A stretch of 64,000 nucleotides of DNA from CBDAPX01 sp965198725. Lineage in GTDB: Bacteria; Pseudomonadota; Alphaproteobacteria; Rhodobacterales; Rhodobacteraceae. This document shows, one piece after another, positions 16,876-24,843 of this stretch; position 1 is the first letter of the stretch, and every line of letters begins with the position of its first letter. Below the pieces are notes generated by a model. The model was not told the DNA's origin, searched no databases, and saw nothing but the letters and a program-made list of their open reading frames with translations. The translations under genes and the position numbers were made by a program. Location: NCBI GenBank assembly GCA_965198725.1, contig CBDAPX010000001.1:2728001-2792000 (forward strand). Direction: 5' to 3'.

Positions 16876-18943
16876 GACTGTCTCCGAGTTTTTCCATGAT
16901 TTTCGACAGGAGATGCTGGCGGCGGCTGAGGCTCGAAGCGATTTTCAGTTAGCCGAGTTCATGAATGCACTGGCGGATGAACTTGTCGATACAGGATTTG
17001 TAGAAGGTTTTGAGTTTTGTCACTATCGGGCACCGCGAGGAATGCGAGTTGATGGATACTGGTTTAACGATGACGGTGTTCTCGATCTGTTTATTGCGGA
17101 CTTTGATTGCCGTGAAAAACTCAACTCGCTTACAAGAACAGATGTGGATGCAACCTTCCGGCGGTTGTCAAATTTTTTCGAAGCAAGTCTTGTAAAGAAT
17201 CTTCACCGCGAATTGGAGGAAACCTCGCCGGAGTATGGTCTCGCAAGGGAAATCGCTGATCGTGGAAAAACAATCGTCAGGCTGAATTGTATTCTATTCT
17301 CAGAGCGGGCTCTGAGTGAAAGGTTACAACAAGTAGAAGATGCAGAAGTTTGCAATGTGCCATGTTCATTCCACATTTGGGATATTACACGGTTGCAAAG
17401 ACAACGAGCGGCACGCGGCCACAAGGAGCCATTGGATATAAATTTTGATGAACGCTTCGGATACGGTATTCCGTGCCTTCCGGCACATCTCGGCTCACAC
17501 GCCTATCAATCATATCTTATCGTAATGCCTGCAACTGTTCTGGCGGAATTATACGGAAGATACGGAGCAAGGCTTCTGGAACAAAACGTCAGATGCTTTC
17601 TCCAGGCACGAGGAAAAGTAAATAAGGGTATCCGGTCCACAATAATTACCGAGCCGGAAATGTTCTTCGCCTACAACAACGGTATCACCGCTACCGCTCA
17701 AAGCGTCGAGACTCGTTCTACGCCCCAGGGATTGGAGCTCGTTTCGATAACAGATCTTCAAATCGTGAATGGCGGACAAACGACAGCTTCACTCTTCCAT
17801 ACTGCAAGAAAGGATAAGGCTTCGCTTGAGGGAATTTTTGTTCAACTCAAACTTTCTGTAATTGATAGCGAAGAAAGCGAGACCGTCGTTCCCCGGATTT
17901 CAGAATATGCGAATACACAAAATCGCGTAAATGCAGCTGATTTCTTTTCAAACCATCCATTCCATATTCGAATGGAGGACTTTTCCCGTCGGCTCTGGGC
18001 TCCTGCGGTTAGAGGTGCACAACGTGAAACGAAGTGGTTTTATGAACGAGCGCGCGGTCAGTATGCTGATGCTCAATCCAAACTCACGCCAGGCGAGAAG
18101 AAAAAATTCAAGGCTGAAAACCCAAAACCACAGATGTTCAGCAAAACTGACCTAGCCAAGTTTGAGAATGTCTGGGATGAGCATCCAAAGTGGGTGAATC
18201 TGGGTGCCCAAAAGAACTTTGCCCAATACGCTAAACGAATTGGAAAGGAGTGGGCAAAGTCGTCTGAATCTTTCAATGAACACTACTTCAAGCGCGCTAT
18301 TGCACGGGGCATTGTTTTCAGAGCAACTGAACGCATGGTTTCCGCACAGGAATGGTACAATGGAGGGTATCGCGCAAATATCGTTGCATACACTATCGCG
18401 GCTATTGCAGAGAGCTGTAGAAGAAAAGAGTCAAATATCGATTTTATGAAAATCTGGAACACGCAGACGCTTTCAACGGAATTTATATCCGTTCTGGAAA
18501 CGGCTGCGAAGTTTGTAAATGATCATATCACTGAGCCTCCTTCCGGATTTTCGAACGTCACCGAGTGGTGTAAGAAGGATGCTTGCTGGACGAATATCAT
18601 GTCTGATCTGGATGAATTTCTTGCAGGTATTTCGGATGGTTTTTGGAGCGACTCGATCACCGAGGAAGAAACCAAGGCAAGGCAGCGGCAGGCCAAGAAT
18701 GTTCAGAAAATTGATGATGGGATTGATGCTCAGAAGAAAGTATTTGAAATCACTTCGGCTGAGTGGAATTACATACTCGATGAAGGCTCCAAAAGAAGAA
18801 TTTTCACCCCAAAAGAAGTTGGTGTCCTCAATATTGCCAAGAACATACCACAGAAAGTTCCCTCAGAAAAACAATGCACTGTTCTGCTGATAGCTTTGGA
18901 AAAAGCTAGACTGGAAGGGATTTCTTACACCAAATTAGCTTAG
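16868..18943 (+). CDS. AIPR-family protein
   Basis: A 691-residue AIPR (abortive-infection phage resistance) family protein. The family core is visible in the middle: FFAYNNGITATAQSV, the hallmark LQIVNGGQTTASLF, and ISEYANTQNRVNAADFFSNHPFH. An N-terminal part of about 200 residues precedes it and a long helical C-terminus follows. Proteins of this family act in phage resistance, and in Mza-type operons AIPR is the final component. The gene overlaps the PD-(D/E)XK gene by eight bases and closes the operon. A short GC-rich stem-loop followed by a T run at 19114-19134 could be its terminator. Confidence 0.88.
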   Translation: MSETVSEFFHDFRQEMLAAAEARSDFQLAEFMNALADELVDTGFVEGFEFCHYRAPRGMRVDGYWFNDDGVLDLFIADFDCREKLNSLTRTDVDATFRRLSNFFEASLVKNLHRELEETSPEYGLAREIADRGKTIVRLNCILFSERALSERLQQVEDAEVCNVPCSFHIWDITRLQRQRAARGHKEPLDINFDERFGYGIPCLPAHLGSHAYQSYLIVMPATVLAELYGRYGARLLEQNVRCFLQARGKVNKGIRSTIITEPEMFFAYNNGITATAQSVETRSTPQGLELVSITDLQIVNGGQTTASLFHTARKDKASLEGIFVQLKLSVIDSEESETVVPRISEYANTQNRVNAADFFSNHPFHIRMEDFSRRLWAPAVRGAQRETKWFYERARGQYADAQSKLTPGEKKKFKAENPKPQMFSKTDLAKFENVWDEHPKWVNLGAQKNFAQYAKRIGKEWAKSSESFNEHYFKRAIARGIVFRATERMVSAQEWYNGGYRANIVAYTIAAIAESCRRKESNIDFMKIWNTQTLSTEFISVLETAAKFVNDHITEPPSGFSNVTEWCKKDACWTNIMSDLDEFLAGISDGFWSDSITEEETKARQRQAKNVQKIDDGIDAQKKVFEITSAEWNYILDEGSKRRIFTPKEVGVLNIAKNIPQKVPSEKQCTVLLIALEKARLEGISYTKLA

Positions 18944-19369
18944 CTGCGCTTTTTGGAAACCTAGCGCATCGCGGCAGGCCGCGACCGGGCTCTACTCGGC
19001 GTGCTTTACACGCCTCCCCAAGCCCCGATGAATCGGGTCTTGGCCATCCGGTAATGATCCTTCCCTCGACTGCGCCTCGGCTTGCGCCGTCTTTACCGTA
19101 TTGAAACAGCAGACGCGCTGACGCGCGGCTTTTTTGAGGTTTCCCCAGGCGCTCGGGTGTGGGCGTCAGCCACGCTGGCGCGGGGCGGCCCATGCGCAAG
19201 CCTCTTGGGTATTCATCCGTATAGGTCGTCAAAGGTCTCCTACCAAGAAACTTGCCCACCGGCAGCAAGCTGCCTTGGCCCTGATGCCCCACGCCTGCGC
19301 GGGGTTCCTGCCGCCCACCCCCTCCCGCCGGGGGGAAACTGGTGACGGGGGCAGAACAGGAGACGAGAC
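18944..19369. other. Intergenic region between AIPR gene and ardC remnant
   Basis: About 425 bases without a gene. The base composition switches back from A+T-rich to G+C-rich near 18960, so this is a different DNA module from the defence operon. The stretch carries short inverted repeats, a terminator-like stem at 19114-19127 with T run, and a G+C-rich leader ending in GGAGACGAGAC just before the ardC start. It resembles the leader regions seen before ArdC genes on plasmids and mobile elements; that is a recollection of the type, not a match. Confidence 0.45.
19114..19134 (+). terminator. Possible intrinsic terminator downstream of AIPR gene
   Basis: The stem CGCGC (19114-19118), loop TGAC and stem GCGCG (19123-19127) are followed by GC and six T. 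The stem is short but perfect. The site lies 170 bases after the last defence gene and 240 bases before ardC. Confidence 0.4.
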
Positions 19370-20068
19370 ATGGCCACCAAGAACCGCGACCAAAGCGCAA
19401 GAGGCAAGCGCAGCAGCGCACCGCGCCGCGACCTTTATCAAGACGTGACAGACAAGATTATTGCGCAGCTTGAGGCTGGCGCAGTGCCTTGGGTTCAGCC
19501 TTGGGGACGCGACCACATCAAGACCCCGATGGGACTTCCGAAAAACGCGGCAACCGGCAATACCTATTCCGGCATCAACATCTTGTTGCTGTGGGGAGCG
19601 GCTATCGAAACCGCGAGAACCACCCAACACTGGCTAACCTTCAAACAAGCCTTGTCGCTAGGCGGATGCGTCAGAAAAGGCGAACGCGGCACTGCAATTT
19701 GTTACGCCGATACCTTCATACCCAAAGCCGAGGCAGAAAAAGCGCAGCAAACAGGAGACGACCCGTAGCGCGTCGGCTTTTTGAAACGCTACACAGTGTT
19801 TAACGCCGACCAGTGTGAAGGCTTGCCCGATGAATTTTTAGCCAATGTGCAGCCCTTGCCGGAGCGCGAAATCATCCCCCGCGCCGAACAGCTTATTGAA
19901 GCCACCGGCGCCGATTTTCGTATCGGCGGCGACAGGGCTTTTTTCGTGCCGAGCGAAGACTTTATTCAGGCGCCGCCGCAACCCGCATTCCGTGACCAGA
20001 TAAATTATTACAGCACCTGTTTTCACGAATTAGGACATAATGCCGATATCCGGATTATGCCGAGCTAG
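19370..20068 (+). pseudogene. ardC: ArdC antirestriction protein gene, nonsense-mutated and 3'-truncated
   Basis: ArdC proteins combine an N-terminal ssDNA-binding domain with a C-terminal zincin-like metallopeptidase and protect incoming DNA from restriction. The N-terminal part is clear: YQDVTDKIIAQLEAGAVPWVQPW, GNTYSGINILLLW, WLTFKQALSLGG and RKGERGT. A TAG at codon 133 (19766-19768) interrupts the frame. Reading on in the same frame gives FLKRYTVFNADQCEGLP and then the metal-binding FHELGH at about 20021-20038. There the gene is cut by the end of the RIT element, so the conserved WTGH that normally follows HELGH is replaced by foreign codons. Both lesions predict a non-functional protein. 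Confidence 0.88.
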
Positions 20069-20121
20069 CCTCTGAGAGTACGGCTAGCCCGACTAGGTCA
20101 CTTCAAAATGTCGGCATAATC
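20036..20121. repeat. RIT element end: palindromes and repeated ATTATGCCG motif
   Basis: An imperfect 24-base palindrome occupies 20036-20059, with arms CATAAT and ATTATG and 20 of 24 positions symmetric. The motif GATTATGCCGA follows at 20053-20063, and its exact inverse TCGGCATAATC occurs at 20111-20121, overlapping the ritC stop codon. Between them lies a perfect 7-base hairpin GCTAGCC/GGCTAGC (20064-20070 and 20082-20088). This is what recombinase core and arm sites look like. The ardC reading frame diverges from its family exactly where the first palindrome begins. Confidence 0.6.
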
Positions 20122-21124
20122 AGAGGGCTTCCAGGAATTCCAACAAGCTGTCGTCCGCAATGTATCGACCCTTGGGCGTCTTGCGATTCATCCTCTTCGT
20201 CTTGGCCATCGCCTTTTCTTTAAGCTCGATATCGGCGTGGACGTATATTTGCGTTGTTTCCACCGACTCGTGACCCAGCCACAAAGCGATTACCGTTCGA
20301 TCGACCCCATTCTGTAATAGGTGCATCGCTGCAGTGTGACGGAGCACATGCGGTGAGACCCGCTTCTTAGATAGTGTCGAGCACGTTTCTGATGCGATCA
20401 AAACGTGTTTCCGGACAATGCGTTCTAAAGCATCTCGACTTAGTGGACCTCCACGGATGCTGACAAATAGCGGCTCTGATGGTCTACTACTACGCTCCTT
20501 CAGCCATGACTTAAGAGCCGTGACTGTGTCTCCACGAAGCGGTGTCGCACGTTCTTTTCGCCCCTTTCCGAGACATCGCACGACAGCACCGTGTCCAAGT
20601 TCCACGTCATTGATTTTGAGCGCCAACACTTCCGAGACCCTCAAACCCGTCTGGACCATCATCTGCAACAGAGTACGATCGCGGCGGCCGAACCAGGTCG
20701 ACAGATCAGGCGCGTCGATCAGCGCTTCGGCCTCATCATAAGTCAGAAAGTCGATTGCTCTTTTCACATACCGTTTCTGGGGCATCGATAAGATACGCTG
20801 GCAGTGATGAAGCAGTTGTGGTTCTTTGTCCGCGACATATTTGAAGAACGACCTGATGGCTGCGAGGCGCGTGTTTCAAGTTCTCGCGCTGCTACCCCTC
20901 GTGTCTTCGAGATGGATTAAAAACCGCCCGACCAGATCGGCGTCAATATGGTCTAAATGCAGCTTTGTTGGCGCTCTTCCGGTATCACTCGTCGCAAAGC
21001 GCAGGAGCATCCGGAAGGTGTCGCGATATCCAGCAATTGTGTTCGGACTGGCATTCAGCTGACCAACGAGCCGCTCTGTAAAAAAGCGCTGTAAGTAGGG
21101 CGGAAGTGGATGCTGCTTGATCAT
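20120..21124 (-). pseudogene. RIT tyrosine recombinase C, interrupted by one stop codon
   Basis: Read across a single TGA at codon 83 (20876-20878), this is one continuous reading frame of about 334 residues with a core-binding N-terminus (LPPYLQRFFTERLVGQLNASP, IAGYRDTFRMLL) and a catalytic domain. The domain contains TGLRVSEVLAL (first Arg), a GKGRKER lysine loop, HVLRHTAAMHLL (HxxR), LGHESVETTQIYVHA (His and nucleophile Tyr). The stop sits where an arginine codon CGA would be expected (C-to-T change). The C-terminal 221 residues remain open from an internal ATG but would lack the N-terminal domain. The start overlaps the ritB stop by four bases. Confidence 0.85.
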
Positions 21125-22068
21125 CGCTGCCTCCGCTTCTTGAGCAGTGCCTCAGAACGCTTCGCCGCCAACTGCATCAGTTCGGGGACAGCTTCGATGT
21201 ACCAGTATGTGTGCACCGGTTTTTTGTGGCCCAGAAAGGCACTTAGCTTGTACATTTCCTGATCGACATCGACGCCTGCCTTGTACCAACTGATGATCGT
21301 GTGCACGGCGAACGTATGTCGAAGATCATGGATACGAGGTCCAACACCATGCCTTTTGTAGCCCGCAGGATTGCGATGTCCGAGTCGGCGTCCGACTTGG
21401 GCAAATGTGTACCGCGCCCCACAGTCGCCTAGCGGCGCACCGGTGTGACGCACAAAGATCGGACCACTATTGAGGCCGGTGATATGCCGTCTTAACTCCA
21501 GATACTGCCCCAGACGATCAACTGTGGATGGTGAGAGCGGCAAGCATCTCTCACTCCCCGACTTGGACTTCAGGATTTCCAAGGTGCCCGCGGATAAATC
21601 GATATGATCTTTTTGAAGGCCGAGCGCTTCATTTATCCTCAAGCCGGTGACGGCGATCAGTCCAAAGAGCGTTGACGCCGTCAGGCCACGGAAGCCGTAC
21701 TCAGAAGGCAAACGAGCCGCTTCTGCGACGATGTCTCGGATCTGTTGCTCGCTATAAATGTAGGGTTTGAAGCGTTTAGGTTTTCCGATTGCAATATCGC
21801 GAGGCGGGATCTCCGACTTGCCGTCTATTCCACGCAACCATGTCGCAAACTTCCTGACCATGGATACGCGGGCGGACCAGGCGTTGGTGTCCGCAGCGCC
21901 ATAGTCTCGCTTCCAATCTTTGAAGAGCGCGCTCGTTATATGCTCTGCATTTCGTTCATCTGCATATGCAGTGAACTTCTTCATGACGCGCTCGGTAAAA
22001 CTAAGATCGTACCCGAGGGCACGACGTATCTCGAGATACTCGTATAGTCGTTCAGTGAGTGTTTTCAT
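21121..22068 (-). CDS. RIT tyrosine recombinase B
   Basis: A 315-residue phage-integrase-family recombinase and the only intact member of the trio. An N-terminal SAM-like core-binding region (LYEYLEIRRALGYDLSFTERVMK) is followed by the catalytic domain: TGLRINEALGL (Arg I), LEILKSKSGSER (Lys), HDLRHTFAVH (HxxR), and LGHKKPVHTYWYIEAVPEL, where the final His/Trp and Tyr nucleophile are seen. The start overlaps the ritA stop and the stop overlaps the ritC start, each by four bases, the translational-coupling layout typical of RIT elements. Confidence 0.88.
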   Translation of the reverse strand: MKTLTERLYEYLEIRRALGYDLSFTERVMKKFTAYADERNAEHITSALFKDWKRDYGAADTNAWSARVSMVRKFATWLRGIDGKSEIPPRDIAIGKPKRFKPYIYSEQQIRDIVAEAARLPSEYGFRGLTASTLFGLIAVTGLRINEALGLQKDHIDLSAGTLEILKSKSGSERCLPLSPSTVDRLGQYLELRRHITGLNSGPIFVRHTGAPLGDCGARYTFAQVGRRLGHRNPAGYKRHGVGPRIHDLRHTFAVHTIISWYKAGVDVDQEMYKLSAFLGHKKPVHTYWYIEAVPELMQLAAKRSEALLKKRRQR

Positions 22069-22411
22069 CGCGCATCCTCCTGATCTGGCCAGGAAGGTGC
22101 GAGCGCTCGTAGCGCGTCGACATCGTATTTAGCATAGATCGAAGTCGTCGACGGGGAACGATGTCTGAGGACATCGCTGATCTCCTCCAGAGAGGCGCCG
22201 TTCCGAAGCAGATCGGTCGCCAGACTGTGCCTTAAAATATGAGCGCCGACATAAGACTGCGGCGGGGAGATGCCTGTCGCATTATAGGTTTTGCTCAAGA
22301 TCCAGTTTACGATCTGGGAGTCGGCAAAGTTCTTGAACGGCGCTCTCGTCGAGACGAAGAGATATCGAGAGGATCCACGTCGTTCATTCTTGATATAGTC
22401 GACGATCGCTG
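22065..22411 (-). pseudogene. RIT tyrosine recombinase A, 3' part only
   Basis: The last ~115 codons of a tyrosine recombinase are open on the minus strand from the IS border to 22065. Visible are AIVDYIKNERRGS, YLFVSTRAPF, the catalytic HILRHSLATDLLRNGAS (HxxR), and LRHRSPSTTSIYAKYDVDALR with the second histidine position and the nucleophile tyrosine. The upstream part with the first catalytic arginine is missing. An IS3-family element is inserted at 22412, and the sequence beyond it (23734 on) does not continue the domain; a stop codon appears there within about 15 codons. It is non-functional. Confidence 0.82.
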
Positions 22412-22459
22412 TGAAGCGCCCCTTGTTTGCCGGAGACCCAGAAGTAAGGATACTGGGTC

Positions 22460-22792
22460 ATGGGAAAGACAAAGAACGGAACACGTTATCCAGAGGAATT
22501 GCGCGCACGAGCGGTGCGGATGGTCTTGGATCACGAGAGCGAATACACGAGCAGATCGGCAGCACTTTTGTCGATCTCTCAGAAGGTTGGGTGCAGCAGA
22601 GACAGCCTTCGTATCTGGGTCAAGCAACACGAGGCGGATACCGGCAAACGCGATGGCGTGACCTCTGCAGAGCGGGATCGCATCAAAGAACTTGAGCGCG
22701 AGAACCGGCAGTTGCGTCAGGCAAATGAGATCCTGAAGAAGGCATCTGCTTATTTTGCTCAGGCGGAGCTCGACCGCCCATTCCGCAAATGA
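22460..22792 (+). CDS. IS3-family transposase OrfA
   Basis: A 110-residue OrfA with an N-terminal HTH (RYPEELRARAVRMVLDHE, then ISQKVGCSRDSLRIWVKQHE) that binds the terminal repeats, and a C-terminal leucine-zipper segment (IKELERENRQLRQANEILKKAS) used for multimerisation. The stop overlaps the OrfB start by four bases (ATGA). IS3 elements commonly make an OrfAB fusion by -1 frameshifting near this overlap; an A-rich codon run (GCAAATGA) is present but the slippage site is not proven. Confidence 0.92.
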   Translation: MGKTKNGTRYPEELRARAVRMVLDHESEYTSRSAALLSISQKVGCSRDSLRIWVKQHEADTGKRDGVTSAERDRIKELERENRQLRQANEILKKASAYFAQAELDRPFRK

Positions 22793-23688
22793 TTGCCTTC
22801 ATCAAGGATCATCGTGGGGCGCATGGGGTCGAGCCGATCTGTAGAGTTCTCCAGATTGCCCCTTCGACGTTCTATAAACGCATTGCCATCGAGCGTGATC
22901 CCGACCGTGCCTCGGACCGGGCCAAGCGGGATGAGTTTCTGCGCAAAACGATGAAGGATGTTTGGGAGAAGAACCGTTCTGTCTATGGCGCACGCAAACT
23001 ATGGCACGCGATGAATCGCGAGAAGATTGATATTGCTCGCTGCACTGTAGAACGGTTGATGCGCCAGCTTAGCATTCAAGGCGTCCGGCGCGGAAAGAAG
23101 GTCAAAACCACCTGTGGTCAACCTGCGGATCAATGCCCGCTGGACAAGGTCAATCGCCAGTTCAGGGCTTCAATGCCGAACGAACTGTGGGTGTCCGACT
23201 TTACGTTCGTCTCGACCTGGCGCGGGTTCGTCTATGTGGCGTTCGTCATTGATACCTTCGCGAACCGGATTGTGGGCTGGAAGGCATCAACAACGCAGGA
23301 CACGCAGTTTGTCTTAGATGCGCTTGAACAGGCGATCCACGCACGCAGACTCGCTGAGAAACTGATCCATCATTCAGATCGCGGCAGCCAATACGTGTCG
23401 ATCAAGTACACAGAACGGTTGGCCGATGCTGGGCTGGAGCCATCCGTCGGCAGCGTTGGTGACAGCTATGACAATGCACTGGCTGAGACGATCATCGGCC
23501 TCTTCAAAACCGAAGTCATCAATCAACTAGGTCCGTGGAAGTCCAAGGATCAGGTCGAATGGGAAACCCTGCTATGGGTGGACTGGTTCAACAAAGAGCG
23601 CCTGCTTGAACCACTCGGGTACATCACGCCAATCGAAGCCGAGGAGAGATACGAAGAAGCCTTGAAGTCAGACAAAATCGCAGCTTGA
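22789..23688 (+). CDS. IS3-family transposase OrfB (DDE integrase core)
   Basis: A 299-residue OrfB with an N-terminal HTH_21 region (SVYGARKLWHAMNREKIDIARCTVERLM) and an rve-type catalytic core. The DDE residues are in LWVSDFTFVS, IHHSDRGSQYVS and YDNALAETIIG, with the lysine/arginine-rich region following the glutamate (GLFKTEVI). The sequence ends in the family's LGYITPIEAEERY. The frame is complete. It is coupled to OrfA by a four-base overlap. Confidence 0.94.
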   Translation: MIAFIKDHRGAHGVEPICRVLQIAPSTFYKRIAIERDPDRASDRAKRDEFLRKTMKDVWEKNRSVYGARKLWHAMNREKIDIARCTVERLMRQLSIQGVRRGKKVKTTCGQPADQCPLDKVNRQFRASMPNELWVSDFTFVSTWRGFVYVAFVIDTFANRIVGWKASTTQDTQFVLDALEQAIHARRLAEKLIHHSDRGSQYVSIKYTERLADAGLEPSVGSVGDSYDNALAETIIGLFKTEVINQLGPWKSKDQVEWETLLWVDWFNKERLLEPLGYITPIEAEERYEEALKSDKIAA

Positions 23689-23733
23689 AATACGAACTCA
23701 ATAGTCTCCGCCAAAACTGGGGCGGTTCAACTG

Positions 23734-24023
23734 TACCTAACGGACACTTTAGGAATAACCCAACGAAAGAGTGTCACTTTCTCTATGCTATTCCTGCAAC
23801 TTGATTGGAGCAGGCACAGTGAGCCGACTAGAAGCACAAAACCAACAATAGAGGCCCAACGGGTTCACCCTGTGTGAGTTTCACAAACAATCAAATGACG
23901 ACAAAAACCTGACCGAAGCCAACCCATAACCTCAAACTACTTCGGCAGTAAGTCAGTGCGTGGTCTCGTATGTACAAATCCAAACAAACAAAGGCGCTCA
24001 GTTTTGCACAATTCAATTGAACT
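23734..24023. other. Intergenic region right of the IS; probable end of the island
   Basis: About 290 bases with no gene that I can support. The sequence is A+T-richer than the flanking envelope genes and contains no recognisable continuation of ritA, no tRNA fragment matching the truncated tRNA-Arg at 9006, and no clear attachment repeat. The island boundary must lie in or near this stretch, because the next gene is an ordinary chromosomal envelope gene. Confidence 0.45.
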
Positions 24024-24593
24024 CTACGCGCCCCAGGTTCTGACCGGACCGCAATCCATATGGACGAAGTTCGAACGGGAGTAGCGCCCCACGCCACCCG
24101 CTTTGCATTTGGCAGCTGCTCGGGCCATTTGACCAACGCTGCGCGACGACAGTCTCAGGTCGGCGGCTTGGCCTTTCATGTGCAAAGAGTTTTTGGCCAC
24201 GTTGCGGGATTTTGAGCGCAGTTTGGCGTTTGTTTGCGGGCTGCGGTACCCGGACAAGAGCATAAAGGGCTCTGACGCGTCCATCATGTTATGCGCAGCG
24301 GCCATAATGTCGATCGCGCGAAGGTCCATCCCCTTCACCTGATCGGTCCGCCAATCCCGCATGAAATAGTTCAATTCCTTGACGGCATCTTTCAGATAGT
24401 CACCGTCGATCCAGTAGATCATGTCGATCCGTTCGCCCGTACGACCGGAGTACATTTTGATCCGCCGGATGTCGCCGGACCCGCGCAGGAACCCTGCGGC
24501 TTTTGTATACGTTGGTGCTGCTACGATTGCCGTTGCGGCGAATGCACCAAGAAGCGCGCGCCGCGATAGCCCGTCCATTTTTATTTGACTCAT
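24024..24593 (-). CDS. DUF882/YcbK-type murein peptidase, Tat-exported
   Basis: A 189-residue protein of the DUF882 (peptidase M15-like, YcbK/MepK) family. These are periplasmic enzymes or candidates that cut peptidoglycan crosslinks. The N-terminus has a twin-arginine signal, SRRALLGAFAATAIVAAP. The metallopeptidase motifs are SGYRSPQTNAKL, SLHMKGQAADLRL (His and Asp ligands) and FVHMDCGPVRTWG (third His). It is divergent from the L,D-transpeptidase gene at 24844. That pairing is meaningful because YcbK-like enzymes open the 3-3 crosslinks that L,D-transpeptidases make. Confidence 0.9.
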   Translation of the reverse strand: MSQIKMDGLSRRALLGAFAATAIVAAPTYTKAAGFLRGSGDIRRIKMYSGRTGERIDMIYWIDGDYLKDAVKELNYFMRDWRTDQVKGMDLRAIDIMAAAHNMMDASEPFMLLSGYRSPQTNAKLRSKSRNVAKNSLHMKGQAADLRLSSRSVGQMARAAAKCKAGGVGRYSRSNFVHMDCGPVRTWGA

Positions 24594-24843
24594 GTGACTC
24601 GTTCTTGCACCGTATTACTACCCTTGCGCGATGTTCCGCGCGATCCCGATCCCCCGATTGGCCGAAGTTATGGCACAACTTGATTCGTCATCCAAGGTAA
24701 GTTTGGCATAAACATCTGAATCAAGGGTTTTTCGGCAGAATATCGCGCAAAAACGGATTCCCGATGATGAATGTGATTTTTGCGTCTCGCAGATGCTATG
24801 GTGCATCAATCGGGCGATTTCCAAGAAAATGATCCAAATGTGA

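Larger units (their letters stand above)
20036..22411 (-). mobile_element. Decayed RIT (Recombinase-in-Trio) element
   Basis: Three different tyrosine recombinase genes lie head to tail on the minus strand with overlapping ends (ritA 3' part, ritB, ritC), the defining layout of RIT elements. The ritC-side end is marked by palindromes and three copies of an ATTATGCCG-type motif between 20036 and 20121, and this end interrupts ardC. The ritA-side end is missing: an IS3-family element sits inside ritA, and no continuation of the gene is recognisable on its far side. ritC has a nonsense codon. The element is therefore immobile unless helped in trans. Confidence 0.82.
22412..23730 (+). mobile_element. 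IS3-family insertion sequence
   Basis: An element of about 1.32 kb with two overlapping transposase frames. The left end TGAAGCGCCCC...GCCGGAGAC (22412-22436) and the inverse of the right end TTGAACCGCCCC...GGCGGAGAC (23705-23730) are imperfect inverted repeats. A 3-base CTG flanks both ends (22409-22411 and 23731-23733), as expected of an IS3-type target duplication. Both reading frames appear intact, so it may still be active. It inserted into ritA. Confidence 0.85.

Noticed and set aside
19766..20068. Stop-codon readthrough or recoding in ardC, ritC, livK or the phosphatase gene
   Set aside because: No selenocysteine or pyrrolysine context, and the same codons end intact genes nearby; simple mutation or sequence error explains them better.
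23731..24023. Continuation of ritA beyond the IS element
   Set aside because: Joining the sequence across the CTG duplication gives only about 15 open codons before a stop on the minus strand, and they do not match a recombinase domain.
24024..24593. Assignment of the DUF882 gene to the accessory island
   Set aside because: It pairs divergently with a chromosomal L,D-transpeptidase gene and has core-like composition, so it is placed outside the island.
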